Below, one piece after another: positions 28,176 to 36,850 of a stretch of DNA of 40,080 nt. The stretch's first letter is position 1; each line of letters opens with the position of its first letter. Below the pieces are notes generated by a model, which had not been told where the DNA came from, ran no database searches, and saw nothing but the letters and a program-made list of their open reading frames with translations. Made by a program: the position numbers and the translations under genes. The stretch is from an uncultured Clostridia bacterium (GTDB lineage: Bacteria; Bacillota; Clostridia; Oscillospirales; Oscillospiraceae). The DNA lies in NCBI GenBank assembly GCA_945877365.1, contig CAMCRV010000021.1, forward strand, positions 1-40,080. The letters run 5' to 3'.

Positions 28176-28317
28176 TATTGGAAGAAACTGCCAGCGCCTC
28201 TTCCCTTGCCGGGCAACCGCTGATAAGGCATTTCGATCCCCATGCGCCGTGACCTTTCCCGCGTTGAGGCGCTCTGCCAAACCACATGGGTATTCCGGAA
28301 AGGCTTCCCAAAAAAGG

Positions 28318-28346
28318 TTGTCAAACGAGGACAGAAGTGCTATTAT
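28318..28346 (+). promoter_or_regulatory. Promoter of the malic enzyme-fumarase operon
   Basis: TTGTCA (28318-28323), 17-base spacer, TATTAT (28341-28346). The rest of the 202-base gap upstream shows nothing further. Confidence 0.75.
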
Positions 28347-28377
28347 GCAGATAGTACAAAAAATAAGGAGGATTTTT

Positions 28378-29550
28378 ATGGATTACGCAAAGGAATCCCT
28401 CCGGCTCCATGAGCAGTGGAAGGGGAAAATTGAAGTGGTCGCCACCGTTCCCATGGCCACGAAGGAGGATCTGTCCCTGGCCTACACCCCCGGTGTGGCG
28501 CAGCCCTGTCTGGAAATTCAGAAGGATATCTCCCGTTCCTACGAACTGACCCGGCGACATAATCTGTGCGCCGTGGTCACCGACGGCACTGCCGTGCTGG
28601 GGCTGGGAGATATCGGTCCGGAGGCAGGTATGCCGGTGATGGAGGGCAAGTGCGCCCTGTTCAAAGCCTTCGGTGATGTGGATGCCTTCCCCCTGTGCGT
28701 GAAAAGCAAGGACCCCGACGAGATTGTGGATACCATCTACCGCATCTCCGGCTCCTTCGGCGGAGTCAATCTGGAGGACATTTCCGCACCCCGGTGCTTT
28801 GAAATCGAGCGAAAGCTGAAGGAAAAGTGTGATATCCCCATTTTTCACGATGATCAGCACGGCACCGCCATCGTCACCCTGGCAGGCCTTATCAATGCCC
28901 TGAAGGTTGTGGGTAAGAAAAAAGAGGATGTGAAGATTGTCACCGTGGGCGCCGGTGCGGCAGGCATTTCCATCGTCAAGCTGCTGCTCAGCGTGGGTTT
29001 TTCCAACATCACCATGTGCGACAAGCAGGGTGCTCTGTATGTGGGCTGCCCCGGCATGAACTGGGCACAGGCAGAAATGGCGGCGCGCACCAATCCCGAC
29101 CAGACCCCCGGCACCCTAGCAGAGAAGCTGGTGGGTGCAGATGTGTTCATCGGCACCTCTGCTCCCGGCATCGTCACCCGGGAAATGGTCTCCCGGATGA
29201 ACCGGGACGCCATTCTCTTTGCCTGCGCCAACCCCACCCCGGAGATCTTCCCGGAGGAGGCCAAGGCAGGCGGTGCCCGAATTGTGTCCACCGGGCGCAG
29301 CGACTATCCCAACCAGATCAACAATGTGCTGGCCTTCCCCGGGGTGTTCCGGGGCACCTTCGATGTCCGGGCCTCGGACATCAATGAGGAGATGAAGCTG
29401 GCTGCCGCCATGGCGCTGGCAGGGCTGATTTCCGACGAAGAGCTGGATGAGGAACACATCATCCCCAACCCTCTGGATCCCAGAGTGGCTCAGACCGTGG
29501 CAAAGGCCGTGGCAGAAGCCGCCCGGGCAAGCGGTGTCGCCAGAATTTGA
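28378..29550 (+). CDS. NAD(P)-dependent malic enzyme (decarboxylating)
   Basis: A 390-aa short bacterial malic enzyme: malate plus NAD(P) gives pyruvate, CO2 and NAD(P)H. The N-domain has [12 protein letters not shown] with the catalytic Tyr, [26 protein letters not shown] with the catalytic Lys region, and [11 protein letters not shown] for the metal. The NAD domain starts at [16 protein letters not shown], followed by FACANPTPE and [22 protein letters not shown] segments. Length fits the phosphotransacetylase-free form. AAGGAGG precedes the ATG at 28378. It is followed after 9 bases by fumarase, so the two convert fumarate to malate to pyruvate, or the reverse, in one operon. Confidence 0.95.
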   Translation: MDYAKESLRLHEQWKGKIEVVATVPMATKEDLSLAYTPGVAQPCLEIQKDISRSYELTRRHNLCAVVTDGTAVLGLGDIGPEAGMPVMEGKCALFKAFGDVDAFPLCVKSKDPDEIVDTIYRISGSFGGVNLEDISAPRCFEIERKLKEKCDIPIFHDDQHGTAIVTLAGLINALKVVGKKKEDVKIVTVGAGAAGISIVKLLLSVGFSNITMCDKQGALYVGCPGMNWAQAEMAARTNPDQTPGTLAEKLVGADVFIGTSAPGIVTREMVSRMNRDAILFACANPTPEIFPEEAKAGGARIVSTGRSDYPNQINNVLAFPGVFRGTFDVRASDINEEMKLAAAMALAGLISDEELDEEHIIPNPLDPRVAQTVAKAVAEAARASGVARI

Positions 29551-29559
29551 GGTAATGCC

Positions 29560-30936
29560 ATGGAATACCGTATGGAACATGACTCCATGGGGGAGGTTCG
29601 GGTACCCATGGATAAATACTGGGGTGCCCAGACCCAGCGCTCTGTGGAAAACTTTCCCATCGGCGTGGGGCTGGAAACCATGCCCAGAGAAATCACCCGG
29701 GCTTTTGGGTACCTGAAAAAGGCCGCCGCCCTGACAAACCATGCCCTGAAGCCGGAGAAAATGACGGATGAGAAGCTGTCTGCCCTGTGTGCAGCCTGCG
29801 ATCAGGTAATTTCCGGAGAGCTTAACGACCATTTTCCCCTGGTGGTCTGGCAGACCGGCTCCGGCACCCAGTCCAACATGAATGCCAACGAGGTCATCGC
29901 CAACCGGGGCAATGCCATGGCCGGGAAGAAGCTGCTTCACCCCAATGACGATGTGAATATGTCCCAGTCCTCCAACGACACCTTCCCCACCGCCATGCAC
30001 ATTGCGGCGGTGCTGGCCTTGGAGGAGCAGGTGATTCCTGCCGTGGAGCTGCTGATTTCCGCCTTTGCCCGGCTGGAAGGGGAAAATGCCGGAATTGTGA
30101 AATCCGGCCGCACCCATTTGCAGGATGCCACCCCCATCACCTTCTCCCAGGAAATCTCCGGCTGGCGCACCAGTCTGGAGCGGGATCGGCAGCTGCTTCT
30201 GGCCTCCCTGCCGCCTTTGAAGGAGCTGGCTCTGGGGGGCACCGCAGTGGGTACGGGGCTGAATGCCCCCAAGGGCTTTGATGTGGGTGTTGCCCAGGCG
30301 CTTTCCCGGCTCACCGGAAAGGATTTTGTCACCGCCCCCAACAAATTCCACGCCCTCACCTCCAAGGACGAGCTGGTGTTTGCCCATGGCGCCCTGAAGG
30401 CTCTGGCGGCGGATCTGATGAAGATCGCCAACGACATCCGCTTTCTGGCCTCCGGCCCCCGGCTGGGACTGGGGGAGATCACCATCCCCGAAAACGAGCC
30501 CGGCTCCTCCATCATGCCCGGCAAGGTGAATCCCACCCAATGCGAAGCCATCACCATGGTGGCAGTGCAGGTTATGGGCAACGATGTGGCTGTGGGCATG
30601 GCTGCCAGTCAGGGAAATTTTGAGCTGAATGTCTATATGCCGGTGCTGATCTACAACTTTCTTCAATCCGCCCGGCTGCTGGCTCAGAGCATGATCTCCT
30701 TCCATGACCGCTGCGTGGTCGGCATCCGACCGGTTCGGGAACGGATGGCGGAGAATCTCCACCGTTCCCTGATGCTGGTGACGGCGCTGAATCCACACAT
30801 CGGCTACGAAAACGCCGCCAAGGTGGCGAAAAAGGCCTATCAGGAGGACATCACCCTGCGGCAGGCCTGCACCGCTCTGGGCTTCCTCACCCCCGAGGAA
30901 TTCGATCGGGTATTCCATCCCGAAGAAATGGTTTAG
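29560..30936 (+). CDS. fumC: Class II fumarate hydratase
   Basis: A 458-aa member of the fumarase/aspartase family, interconverting fumarate and malate without an iron-sulfur cluster. The signature [11 protein letters not shown] is present, as are [33 protein letters not shown] and [26 protein letters not shown] is the fumarase form of the substrate B-site region, which supports fumarase over aspartase. Length is standard. The start follows TGAGGTAATGCC directly after the malic enzyme stop. An oxygen-tolerant fumarase next to malic enzyme suggests use in balancing C4 acids, NADPH supply or partial reductive TCA flux. Confidence 0.94.
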   Translation: MEYRMEHDSMGEVRVPMDKYWGAQTQRSVENFPIGVGLETMPREITRAFGYLKKAAALTNHALKPEKMTDEKLSALCAACDQVISGELNDHFPLVVWQTGSGTQSNMNANEVIANRGNAMAGKKLLHPNDDVNMSQSSNDTFPTAMHIAAVLALEEQVIPAVELLISAFARLEGENAGIVKSGRTHLQDATPITFSQEISGWRTSLERDRQLLLASLPPLKELALGGTAVGTGLNAPKGFDVGVAQALSRLTGKDFVTAPNKFHALTSKDELVFAHGALKALAADLMKIANDIRFLASGPRLGLGEITIPENEPGSSIMPGKVNPTQCEAITMVAVQVMGNDVAVGMAASQGNFELNVYMPVLIYNFLQSARLLAQSMISFHDRCVVGIRPVRERMAENLHRSLMLVTALNPHIGYENAAKVAKKAYQEDITLRQACTALGFLTPEEFDRVFHPEEMV

Positions 30937-30998
30937 CCGAAATATGGCTGGATTTTCTCGATATTCTCCTCTCCGAACCGATCATCCTTTTCTATCAG

Positions 30999-31034
30999 AA
31001 AAGCAGTGGATTTCAAAAAATCCACTGCTTTTTT
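30999..31034. terminator. Bidirectional terminator
   Basis: AAAAGCAGTGGA (30999-31010) and TCCACTGCTTTT (31021-31032) with an inner TTT/AAA pairing. It ends the fumarase operon and the converging cysS-polA-rimI-tsaD operon. Confidence 0.88.
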
Positions 31035-31055
31035 ATGATTCTTTCGGGCAAGGCG

Positions 31056-32072
31056 TCACAGCGCCTCTCCCAGAATGGACTTGGTGGCGTAGGCGTTCAG
31101 GCTCATGTCCGCCGTGTTTCCGGCCAGGTATTCGTAATACGCCTGTGCGCCGATCATGGCGCCGTTGTCACCGCACAGGCTCAGAGGCGGCATATAGACC
31201 TGTGCTCCCAGCCTCTGGGCAGCTTCCAGAATGTCGGCACGAATCCGGGAATTGGCCGCTACGCCGCCTGCCACGGCAATCTTCCGATAGCCCGTCTGCT
31301 CAGCTGCCATCACCACCCGGGGCACCAGCGTATCGGACACCGCTGCCGTGAAGGAAGCGCAGAGACTGGGAATGTCAATCTCCTCCCCCACCTGCTGAGC
31401 ATGGTGAATCAGGTTCAGGGCTGCGGTTTTCAGGCCGGAGAAGCTCATGTTATAGGGATTCTCCCCGGGTCTGGAACGGGGAAGGGAGTATTTTGTCTCA
31501 TCCCCCTGCTGCGCCGCCCTGTCCAGAGCCGCGCCGCCGGGATAGGGCATTCCCAGAACCCGGCCAACCTTGTCAAAGCACTCCCCTGCCGCATCATCCA
31601 GCGTGGTTCCCAGAATTTCCATGTGGGTATAGTCCTTGACCTCCACAATCATGGTATGACCGCCGGACACCACCAGGCACAAAAAGGGCGGCTCCAGCTC
31701 CGGATAAGCCAGATAATTGGCGGCAATGTGACCCCGGATATGGTGCACCGGAATCAGGGGCTTGTTCATGGCCATGGCGGCGGCCTTGGCGAAGTTCACG
31801 CCCACCAGCACAGCTCCGATAAGGCCGGGGGCATAGGTCACTGCCACGGCATCAATCTGCTGCCGGGTTAGACCCGCCCTTTCCAGCGCCTGATCCGCAA
31901 GACCATAGATGGCTTCAATATGCTTCCGGGAGGCGATCTCCGGCACAACACCGCCGTAGATCCGGTGCAGATCCACCTGAGAAGCAATGCAGTCGCAAAG
32001 CACCTCCCGGCCATCCCGGACAATGGCCACTGCTGTTTCATCACAGGAGGATTCTACTGCTAAAATATTCAA
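31056..32072 (-). CDS. tsaD: tRNA threonylcarbamoyladenosine (t6A) synthase subunit TsaD
   Basis: A 338-aa Kae1/TsaD protein that completes t6A at position 37 of ANN-reading tRNAs. LAVESSCDETAVAI opens the ASKHA fold, HHIRGHIAANYL supplies the metal-binding His pair, and LCLVVSGGHTMIVEV and FDKVGRVLGMPYPGG follow. The start is taken as TTG at 32072, giving the usual N-terminus and eight bases from GGAG; the GTG at 32081 lies against the ribosome site. The TTGA overlap with rimI matches the other junctions of this operon. TsaB and TsaE, its usual neighbours, are not here. Confidence 0.94.
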   Translation of the reverse strand: MNILAVESSCDETAVAIVRDGREVLCDCIASQVDLHRIYGGVVPEIASRKHIEAIYGLADQALERAGLTRQQIDAVAVTYAPGLIGAVLVGVNFAKAAAMAMNKPLIPVHHIRGHIAANYLAYPELEPPFLCLVVSGGHTMIVEVKDYTHMEILGTTLDDAAGECFDKVGRVLGMPYPGGAALDRAAQQGDETKYSLPRSRPGENPYNMSFSGLKTAALNLIHHAQQVGEEIDIPSLCASFTAAVSDTLVPRVVMAAEQTGYRKIAVAGGVAANSRIRADILEAAQRLGAQVYMPPLSLCGDNGAMIGAQAYYEYLAGNTADMSLNAYATKSILGEAL

Positions 32073-32512
32073 ATTTCCCACTCCTTTCTCAGGATCAGGG
32101 CATCCTCCCTGGGTTTGCTGTAATAGTTTTTCCGTCTGCCCACCTCTGCAAAGCCCAGCTTTTCATACAGGGCTCTGGCAGGGGCATTGGAATGGCGAAC
32201 CTCCAGCATCAGCCAGTGGCTGCCACGGGCTTTCAGGGCGTCCACAAGGGCAAGGATCAATGCCTGTGCAACACCCTGCCTGCGGAAATCGGGGTGCACC
32301 GCCACATTCATCATGTCCGACTCCCCCATCACCGTCTGAGATCCAATATAGCCTGCCAGCCTTTCCCCTTCCACTGCCACCAGCCAGCAGGACAGTGGAT
32401 TGGAAAGCTCAGAGGCAATGCTGGCCTCGCTCCAGGGATCGGAAAAACAGGTTTTTTCCAATTCCGCGATCTGGGCAACATGGGTCTGATCCATCGGCCT
32501 TATCTCAATCAT
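32069..32512 (-). CDS. rimI: Ribosomal protein S18-alanine N-acetyltransferase-type GNAT enzyme
   Basis: A 147-aa GNAT acetyltransferase. The acetyl-CoA loop is VHPDFRRQGVAQALILALVD (R/Q-x-x-G-x-A), followed by SHWLMLEVRHSNAPARALYEKLGFAEVGRR and YYSKPREDALILRKEW, the RimI signature with the family's N-A-x-A-L-Y-x-K-x-G-F core. It overlaps polA by ATGA upstream and tsaD by TTGA downstream. RimI-TsaD adjacency is common in Bacillota and supports the assignment over a general GNAT. Confidence 0.92.
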   Translation of the reverse strand: MIEIRPMDQTHVAQIAELEKTCFSDPWSEASIASELSNPLSCWLVAVEGERLAGYIGSQTVMGESDMMNVAVHPDFRRQGVAQALILALVDALKARGSHWLMLEVRHSNAPARALYEKLGFAEVGRRKNYYSKPREDALILRKEWEI

Positions 32513-35037
32513 TTGGCATCATACCAGCTCTTTCCGTATTTTGCCTCTGCCGTCAGAGGGATGCTCAGGGGATACACAGATTCCATCTCCCGGCTGATCC
32601 GCTGGGCAACCTGGGGGGCAATGGCCTCAGGGCACTCCACAATCAGCTCATCATGCACCTGCAGCAGCAGCTGAGCCTCCGGGAAATCCCGGTTCAGCGC
32701 TTCCTCCACCCGGATCATGGCCAGCTTGATGAGATCCGCCGCCGTTCCCTGAATGGGGGTGTTCAGGGCAATCCGCTCCGCACCGCTGCGGACATTGAAA
32801 TTGCTGCTCTTCAGCTCCGGGATATACCGGCGTCTTCCAAACAGGGTTTCGGTATAACCGGTCTGGCGAGCCTGCTCCACCACCTGCTTCATATAGGCGC
32901 GTACACCCTGATACTTCTCCAGATAGCTGTCAATGTAGGCTCTGGCCTCATACCGGGTGACCCCGATATCCTCCGCCAGAGAGAATTCCGAGATTCCATA
33001 GACGATACCAAAGTTCACTGCCTTGGCATGGCGGCGCTGCAGGGGTGTCACCTGATCTGTAGGAACCCCGAACACCTGAGAGGCCGTGAGGGTGTGAATA
33101 TCGGTGCCGTTGCAGAAGGCCTCCTGCATCACCTTGTCCTGAGAAATATGGGCAAGAACCCGAAGCTCAATCTGGCTGTAGTCCGCATCCACCAGCACGC
33201 AGCCGGCCTTGGGAACAAACATCTTGCGAATTTCCGCTCCCAGGTCGGTGCGAACCGGGATATTTTGCAGGTTGGGTTCCGTGGAGGACAGTCTTCCGGT
33301 AGCCGTCACCAGATTCTGGAAGGTGGTGCGAACCCGCCCATCCGCCGCCACCGCCTTCATCAGCCCCTCGGCATAGGTGGAATTCAGCTTGGTGAGCATC
33401 CGGTAATCCATGATGGCAGGGATAATGGGGTGCTTGTCCTTCAGCTTTTCCAGGACATCTGCATTGGTGGAATAGCCGGTCTTGGTCTTTTTCACCGGGG
33501 GAAGCCCCAGCTTTTCAAACAGCAGCTCACCCAGCTGCTTGGTGGAATTGATATTGAAGGGGCCTTGGGCATAGGAAAAAATCAGGCTCTCGCAGTCGGC
33601 AATCCGCTGCCGGAGCATTTCTCCAAAGGCCTTCAGCTGATGGGTATCAATACAGATGCCCCGGTTTTCCATACGGTAGAGAACGGCACACAGGGGCAGT
33701 TCCACCTCCCGGTACAGCTTTTCCATGCCGTTCTTCTTCAGTTCCTCTTCCAGAACCGGCCGCAGATTCCAGACTGCCTCCGCACAGGCCGCAGCATCCC
33801 CATCGGCAACAGTCATTCCCAGAAAGTTGGTAGCCAGCTTGGAAACGGGATAGTCCGCCTGAGAGGGATTCAGATCATAGGCTGCCAGAGCCGTATCAAA
33901 AGCACAATGGTCAAAAGAGATGCCTGCCTGATCCAGCCGGTGCAGGTTGGTTTTGCAGTCGTGGAGAATCAGCTCCCGGTTTTTCAGGCAAATGGTATCC
34001 ATCCGGATCTCCATGGGGCTGAGCACACATACGCCTTTCTGACAGGCAAAGCCCAGACTTCCATCCGCCGCAAGGTATACCGCGCAAGGGGAATTCCCCT
34101 CTGGGATGGTATCCAGCCGGGGGAGTTTTTCCTGTTTCCTCACCGGCTGCACATCTGCCTGCTCTGCACCCCGGAGGCCATACTTGTCAATGAGCCGGAC
34201 AAATTCCAGCTTCTGGAACAGCTGGTACAGTTCCGGCTTGTTATAGGGACGGACGATGGCATCCTCCGGCGCAAAATCAATGGGCGCCTCCGGGCGGATG
34301 GTGGCAAGGTCATAGGACAGATAGGCATTCTCCCGGTCGTTTTCCAGCTTCTCCCGGAGCTTGGGACGGATGGAAGGATCCTCCAGATTCTCATACACCC
34401 CGTCCAGACTGCCGAACTTCGCCAGCAGCTCTTTCGCCGTCTTGGGGCCGACCCCGGCGACACCGGGAATGTTGTCCGAGGAATCGCCCATAAGAGCCTT
34501 GAGATCAACCAGCTTTTTCGGCTCAAACCCGTACTCCTCCCGGAATTTCTCCTCGGTATAGAGGGTAGCCGTGGTCTGCCCGGGCTTGGAAATCACCAGC
34601 TTCACCTGGACATTCTCATTGATAAGCTGCAAAGAGTCCCGGTCACCGGTGACAATGACACACTCCCAGCCGTTGTTGGAGCAGATTTTGCCCACGGTGC
34701 CAATGACATCATCGGCCTCCCAGCCCTGACACTCGTAGATGGGAATGTTCATGGCTCGCAGGACATCCTTCATCACCGGCATCTGCATGGCCAGCTCCTC
34801 CGGCATCCCATGGCGGTTGGCCTTATAGCCGTCGTATTTCAGATGCCGGAAGGTGGGGCCGTGGAGGTCAAAAGAGACACAGATTGCCTCCGGCTGCTCC
34901 TCCTTCTCCACCTTCTCCAAAATATTCAGAAAGCCGTAGATGGCATGGGTGTACAGTCCATCCCGGGTGGTGAGAGGTCTGACCCCGAAAAACGCCCGGT
35001 TGATGACACTGTTGCCGTCCAGAATCAGCAGCTTCAT
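32509..35037 (-). CDS. polA: DNA polymerase I, proofreading domain degenerate
   Basis: An 842-aa family A polymerase. The N-terminal 5'-3' exonuclease (1-290) has LLILDGNSVINRAFFG, EADDVIGT, TGDRDSLQL and MGDSSDNIPGVAGVGPKTA. The middle domain keeps the 3'-5' exonuclease fold, but the Asp-x-Glu of motif I (VYLAADGSLGF here) is missing, and motif II has KTN where KYD is expected, so proofreading is probably absent, as in Bacillus Pol I. The polymerase domain has ATGRLSSTEPNLQNIPVRT, DADYSQIELRVLAH, RRHAKAVNFGIVYG and LQVHDELIVECP. ATG at 35037 follows GGAG and overlaps the cysS stop (ATGA). Being behind a Cys T-box is unusual for polA. Confidence 0.96.
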   Translation of the reverse strand: MKLLILDGNSVINRAFFGVRPLTTRDGLYTHAIYGFLNILEKVEKEEQPEAICVSFDLHGPTFRHLKYDGYKANRHGMPEELAMQMPVMKDVLRAMNIPIYECQGWEADDVIGTVGKICSNNGWECVIVTGDRDSLQLINENVQVKLVISKPGQTTATLYTEEKFREEYGFEPKKLVDLKALMGDSSDNIPGVAGVGPKTAKELLAKFGSLDGVYENLEDPSIRPKLREKLENDRENAYLSYDLATIRPEAPIDFAPEDAIVRPYNKPELYQLFQKLEFVRLIDKYGLRGAEQADVQPVRKQEKLPRLDTIPEGNSPCAVYLAADGSLGFACQKGVCVLSPMEIRMDTICLKNRELILHDCKTNLHRLDQAGISFDHCAFDTALAAYDLNPSQADYPVSKLATNFLGMTVADGDAAACAEAVWNLRPVLEEELKKNGMEKLYREVELPLCAVLYRMENRGICIDTHQLKAFGEMLRQRIADCESLIFSYAQGPFNINSTKQLGELLFEKLGLPPVKKTKTGYSTNADVLEKLKDKHPIIPAIMDYRMLTKLNSTYAEGLMKAVAADGRVRTTFQNLVTATGRLSSTEPNLQNIPVRTDLGAEIRKMFVPKAGCVLVDADYSQIELRVLAHISQDKVMQEAFCNGTDIHTLTASQVFGVPTDQVTPLQRRHAKAVNFGIVYGISEFSLAEDIGVTRYEARAYIDSYLEKYQGVRAYMKQVVEQARQTGYTETLFGRRRYIPELKSSNFNVRSGAERIALNTPIQGTAADLIKLAMIRVEEALNRDFPEAQLLLQVHDELIVECPEAIAPQVAQRISREMESVYPLSIPLTAEAKYGKSWYDAK

Positions 35038-36449
35038 ACTTTTCTCCACTTGGCGCCCTGCGGTGTGTCGATGATCTCAATGCCACGAGCCTTCAGTTCA
35101 TCCCGAATCCGGTCGGCCTCTGCCCAGTTCTTATCCTTCTTGGCCTGGGTTCTGGCAGCCACCAGCGCATCGATCTCCGGGTCGGCATTGGCAGCTTCCT
35201 CCTCAGCCTGCTTCTTACGCACCTTTTCTGCGGCAGCCATCAGATTCAGGGACATCACCTGATCAAAGTCAGCCAGTGCAGCCAGCTTGGTCGCATCGTT
35301 GCATTTGGCCTTCAGCACATCGTACAGGGCTGTAACTGCCAGCGAGGTATTGAGGTCTGCGTTGAGGGCAGACAGAAACCGCTCCTTCAGCTGGGCAAGG
35401 GCAGCCTCATCCACAGCTCCCTCCGGCTTCAGGGCTGCGATTTTCGCCACCAGCTTCTCATAGGCCAGGGCTGCATTATCCAGATTCTCCCAGCTGAACA
35501 CCAGATTCCGGCGGTAGTGGCTCTGCAGGCAGAACAGGCGGTAGGCCATGGGGTCGTAGCCCTTCTGCTCCAGCAGGGAAACCGTCAGGAACTCGCCCTT
35601 GGACTTGGACATCTTCCCGGTGTCGGTGTTCAGATGGTGGACATGGAACCAGTAGTTGCACCACTTGTGACCCAGATAGCTTTCCGACTGGGCAATTTCA
35701 TTGGTGTGATGGGGGAAGGCATTGTCGATGCCGCCGGCGTGGATATCCAGATACTCTCCCAGATGCTTCATGGAGATGCAGGAGCACTCGATATGCCAGC
35801 CGGGATAGCCTACACCCCAGGGAGAATCCCATTTCAGAGCCTGATCCTCAAACTTGGACTTGGTGAACCACAGGACAAAATCGTTCTTGTTGCGCTTGTT
35901 GGTATCCTCTTCCACGCCTTCCCGAACGCCAACAGCCAGATCTTCCTCATCGTGATCGTTGAACACATAGTATTTTTCCAGCGTGGAGGTATCAAAGTAC
36001 ACATTGCCGCCGGCAAAATAGGCTTTGCCGGTTTCCAGAAGTTTGGAAACCATCTCAATATAGTTGTCGATGCAGTTGGTAGCCGGCTCCACCACATCAG
36101 GACGCTTGATGTTCAGCTTATCGCAGTCGGCAAAAAAGGCATCGGTGTAGAATCTGGCAATATCCATGACGGATTTGTTCTCCCGTCTGGCGCCCTTCAG
36201 CATCTTGTCCTCGCCGGTATCGGCATCGGAAGCCAGATGTCCCACATCGGTGATGTTCATCACCCTTTTTACATTGTAGCCGGAGTACCGGAGAGCCTTC
36301 TCCAGAACATCCTCCATAATGTAGGTGCGCAGGTTCCCGATATGGGCATAGTGGTATACCGTGGGGCCGCAGGTATACATTTTCACAAGGTCAGGGTCGT
36401 TGGGAACAAACAGTTCCTTTTTATGAGACAGAGAATTATAAAGATACAT
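35034..36449 (-). CDS. cysS: Cysteinyl-tRNA synthetase
   Basis: A 471-aa class I synthetase charging tRNA-Cys. YTCGPTVYHYAHIGNLRTYI has the first zinc Cys and the HIGH-like HIGN. WHIECSCISMKHLGEYLDIH has further zinc ligands, and GKMSKSKGEF is the KMSKS loop. The C-terminal part ends LKARGIEIIDTPQGAKWRKV, as usual. GGAGGAAG precedes the ATG at 36449. It is the first gene of a four-gene operon and is preceded by a T-box leader whose specifier is the Cys codon UGC, so uncharged tRNA-Cys should raise expression of the whole operon. Confidence 0.97.
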   Translation of the reverse strand: MYLYNSLSHKKELFVPNDPDLVKMYTCGPTVYHYAHIGNLRTYIMEDVLEKALRYSGYNVKRVMNITDVGHLASDADTGEDKMLKGARRENKSVMDIARFYTDAFFADCDKLNIKRPDVVEPATNCIDNYIEMVSKLLETGKAYFAGGNVYFDTSTLEKYYVFNDHDEEDLAVGVREGVEEDTNKRNKNDFVLWFTKSKFEDQALKWDSPWGVGYPGWHIECSCISMKHLGEYLDIHAGGIDNAFPHHTNEIAQSESYLGHKWCNYWFHVHHLNTDTGKMSKSKGEFLTVSLLEQKGYDPMAYRLFCLQSHYRRNLVFSWENLDNAALAYEKLVAKIAALKPEGAVDEAALAQLKERFLSALNADLNTSLAVTALYDVLKAKCNDATKLAALADFDQVMSLNLMAAAEKVRKKQAEEEAANADPEIDALVAARTQAKKDKNWAEADRIRDELKARGIEIIDTPQGAKWRKV

Positions 36450-36479
36450 ATTTCTTCCTCCAATATGATTGATACAAAT

Positions 36480-36672
36480 AAAAAACGCCCCTTGCACTGC
36501 ATCCGTACAAGAGGCGGCATTGCCGCGGTTCCACTCTCATTTATCACTCAAAGTCAGTTCGCTCCGGGACGCACCTTCCTGAGATTCCACCCGCCCGGAG
36601 TTCCAGCCAATGCCCCAAGCTCTCTGAGGGGGAGAAAACAGTACTCTTTCCCTTCACCGCGATATGAAATTC
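36480..36672 (-). ncRNA. T-box riboswitch leader, Cys (UGC) specifier
   Basis: On the minus strand the T-box sequence AGAGTGGAACCGCGG lies at 36537-36523. Upstream, Stem I shows GGGA...AGTA opposite GG-UGC-G-TCCC; the UGC specifier is at 36573-36571. The region AGAGAGCTTGGGGC supplies the distal loops. Downstream, CGCCTCTTGTAC pairs with GTGCAAGGGGCG, followed by TTTTTT (ending near 36480), giving the terminator that competes with the antiterminator. The specifier agrees with the gene it precedes. Confidence 0.92.
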
Positions 36673-36678
36673 CTGTGT

Positions 36679-36708
36679 ATTTTACCATTATTCCCACCCG
36701 GTTGTCAA
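36679..36708 (-). promoter_or_regulatory. Promoter of the T-box cysS operon
   Basis: Minus strand: TTGACA (36708-36703), 18-base spacer, TAAAAT (36684-36679). The start would be near 36672. Confidence 0.75.
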
Positions 36709-36785
36709 GTATTCTCAAAGAAAAGGGGGTTGTTGCTTTTTGTGTCTGATTTGTAAACTTTTGTAAAAATAGGTGCAAACTGCTA

Positions 36786-36815
36786 TTGACAATCCACCCC
36801 CTTTCTCGTTATAAT
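36786..36815 (+). promoter_or_regulatory. Promoter of the SH3-repeat lipoprotein gene
   Basis: TTGACA (36786-36791), 18-base spacer, TATAAT (36810-36815): both boxes consensus. Confidence 0.85.
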
Positions 36816-36850
36816 AGGTCTGAGAAAATTTAGGAAAGGGAGGTAATCCG

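Noticed and set aside
29116..30918. A 600-codon open frame on the minus strand
   Set aside because: It is the mirror of the malic enzyme and fumarase genes, whose motifs are unambiguous on the plus strand.
31987..35262. A 1091-codon open frame on the plus strand
   Set aside because: It is antisense to tsaD, rimI and polA, has no ribosome site and no recognisable domain; long antisense frames are common in GC-rich genes with this codon bias.
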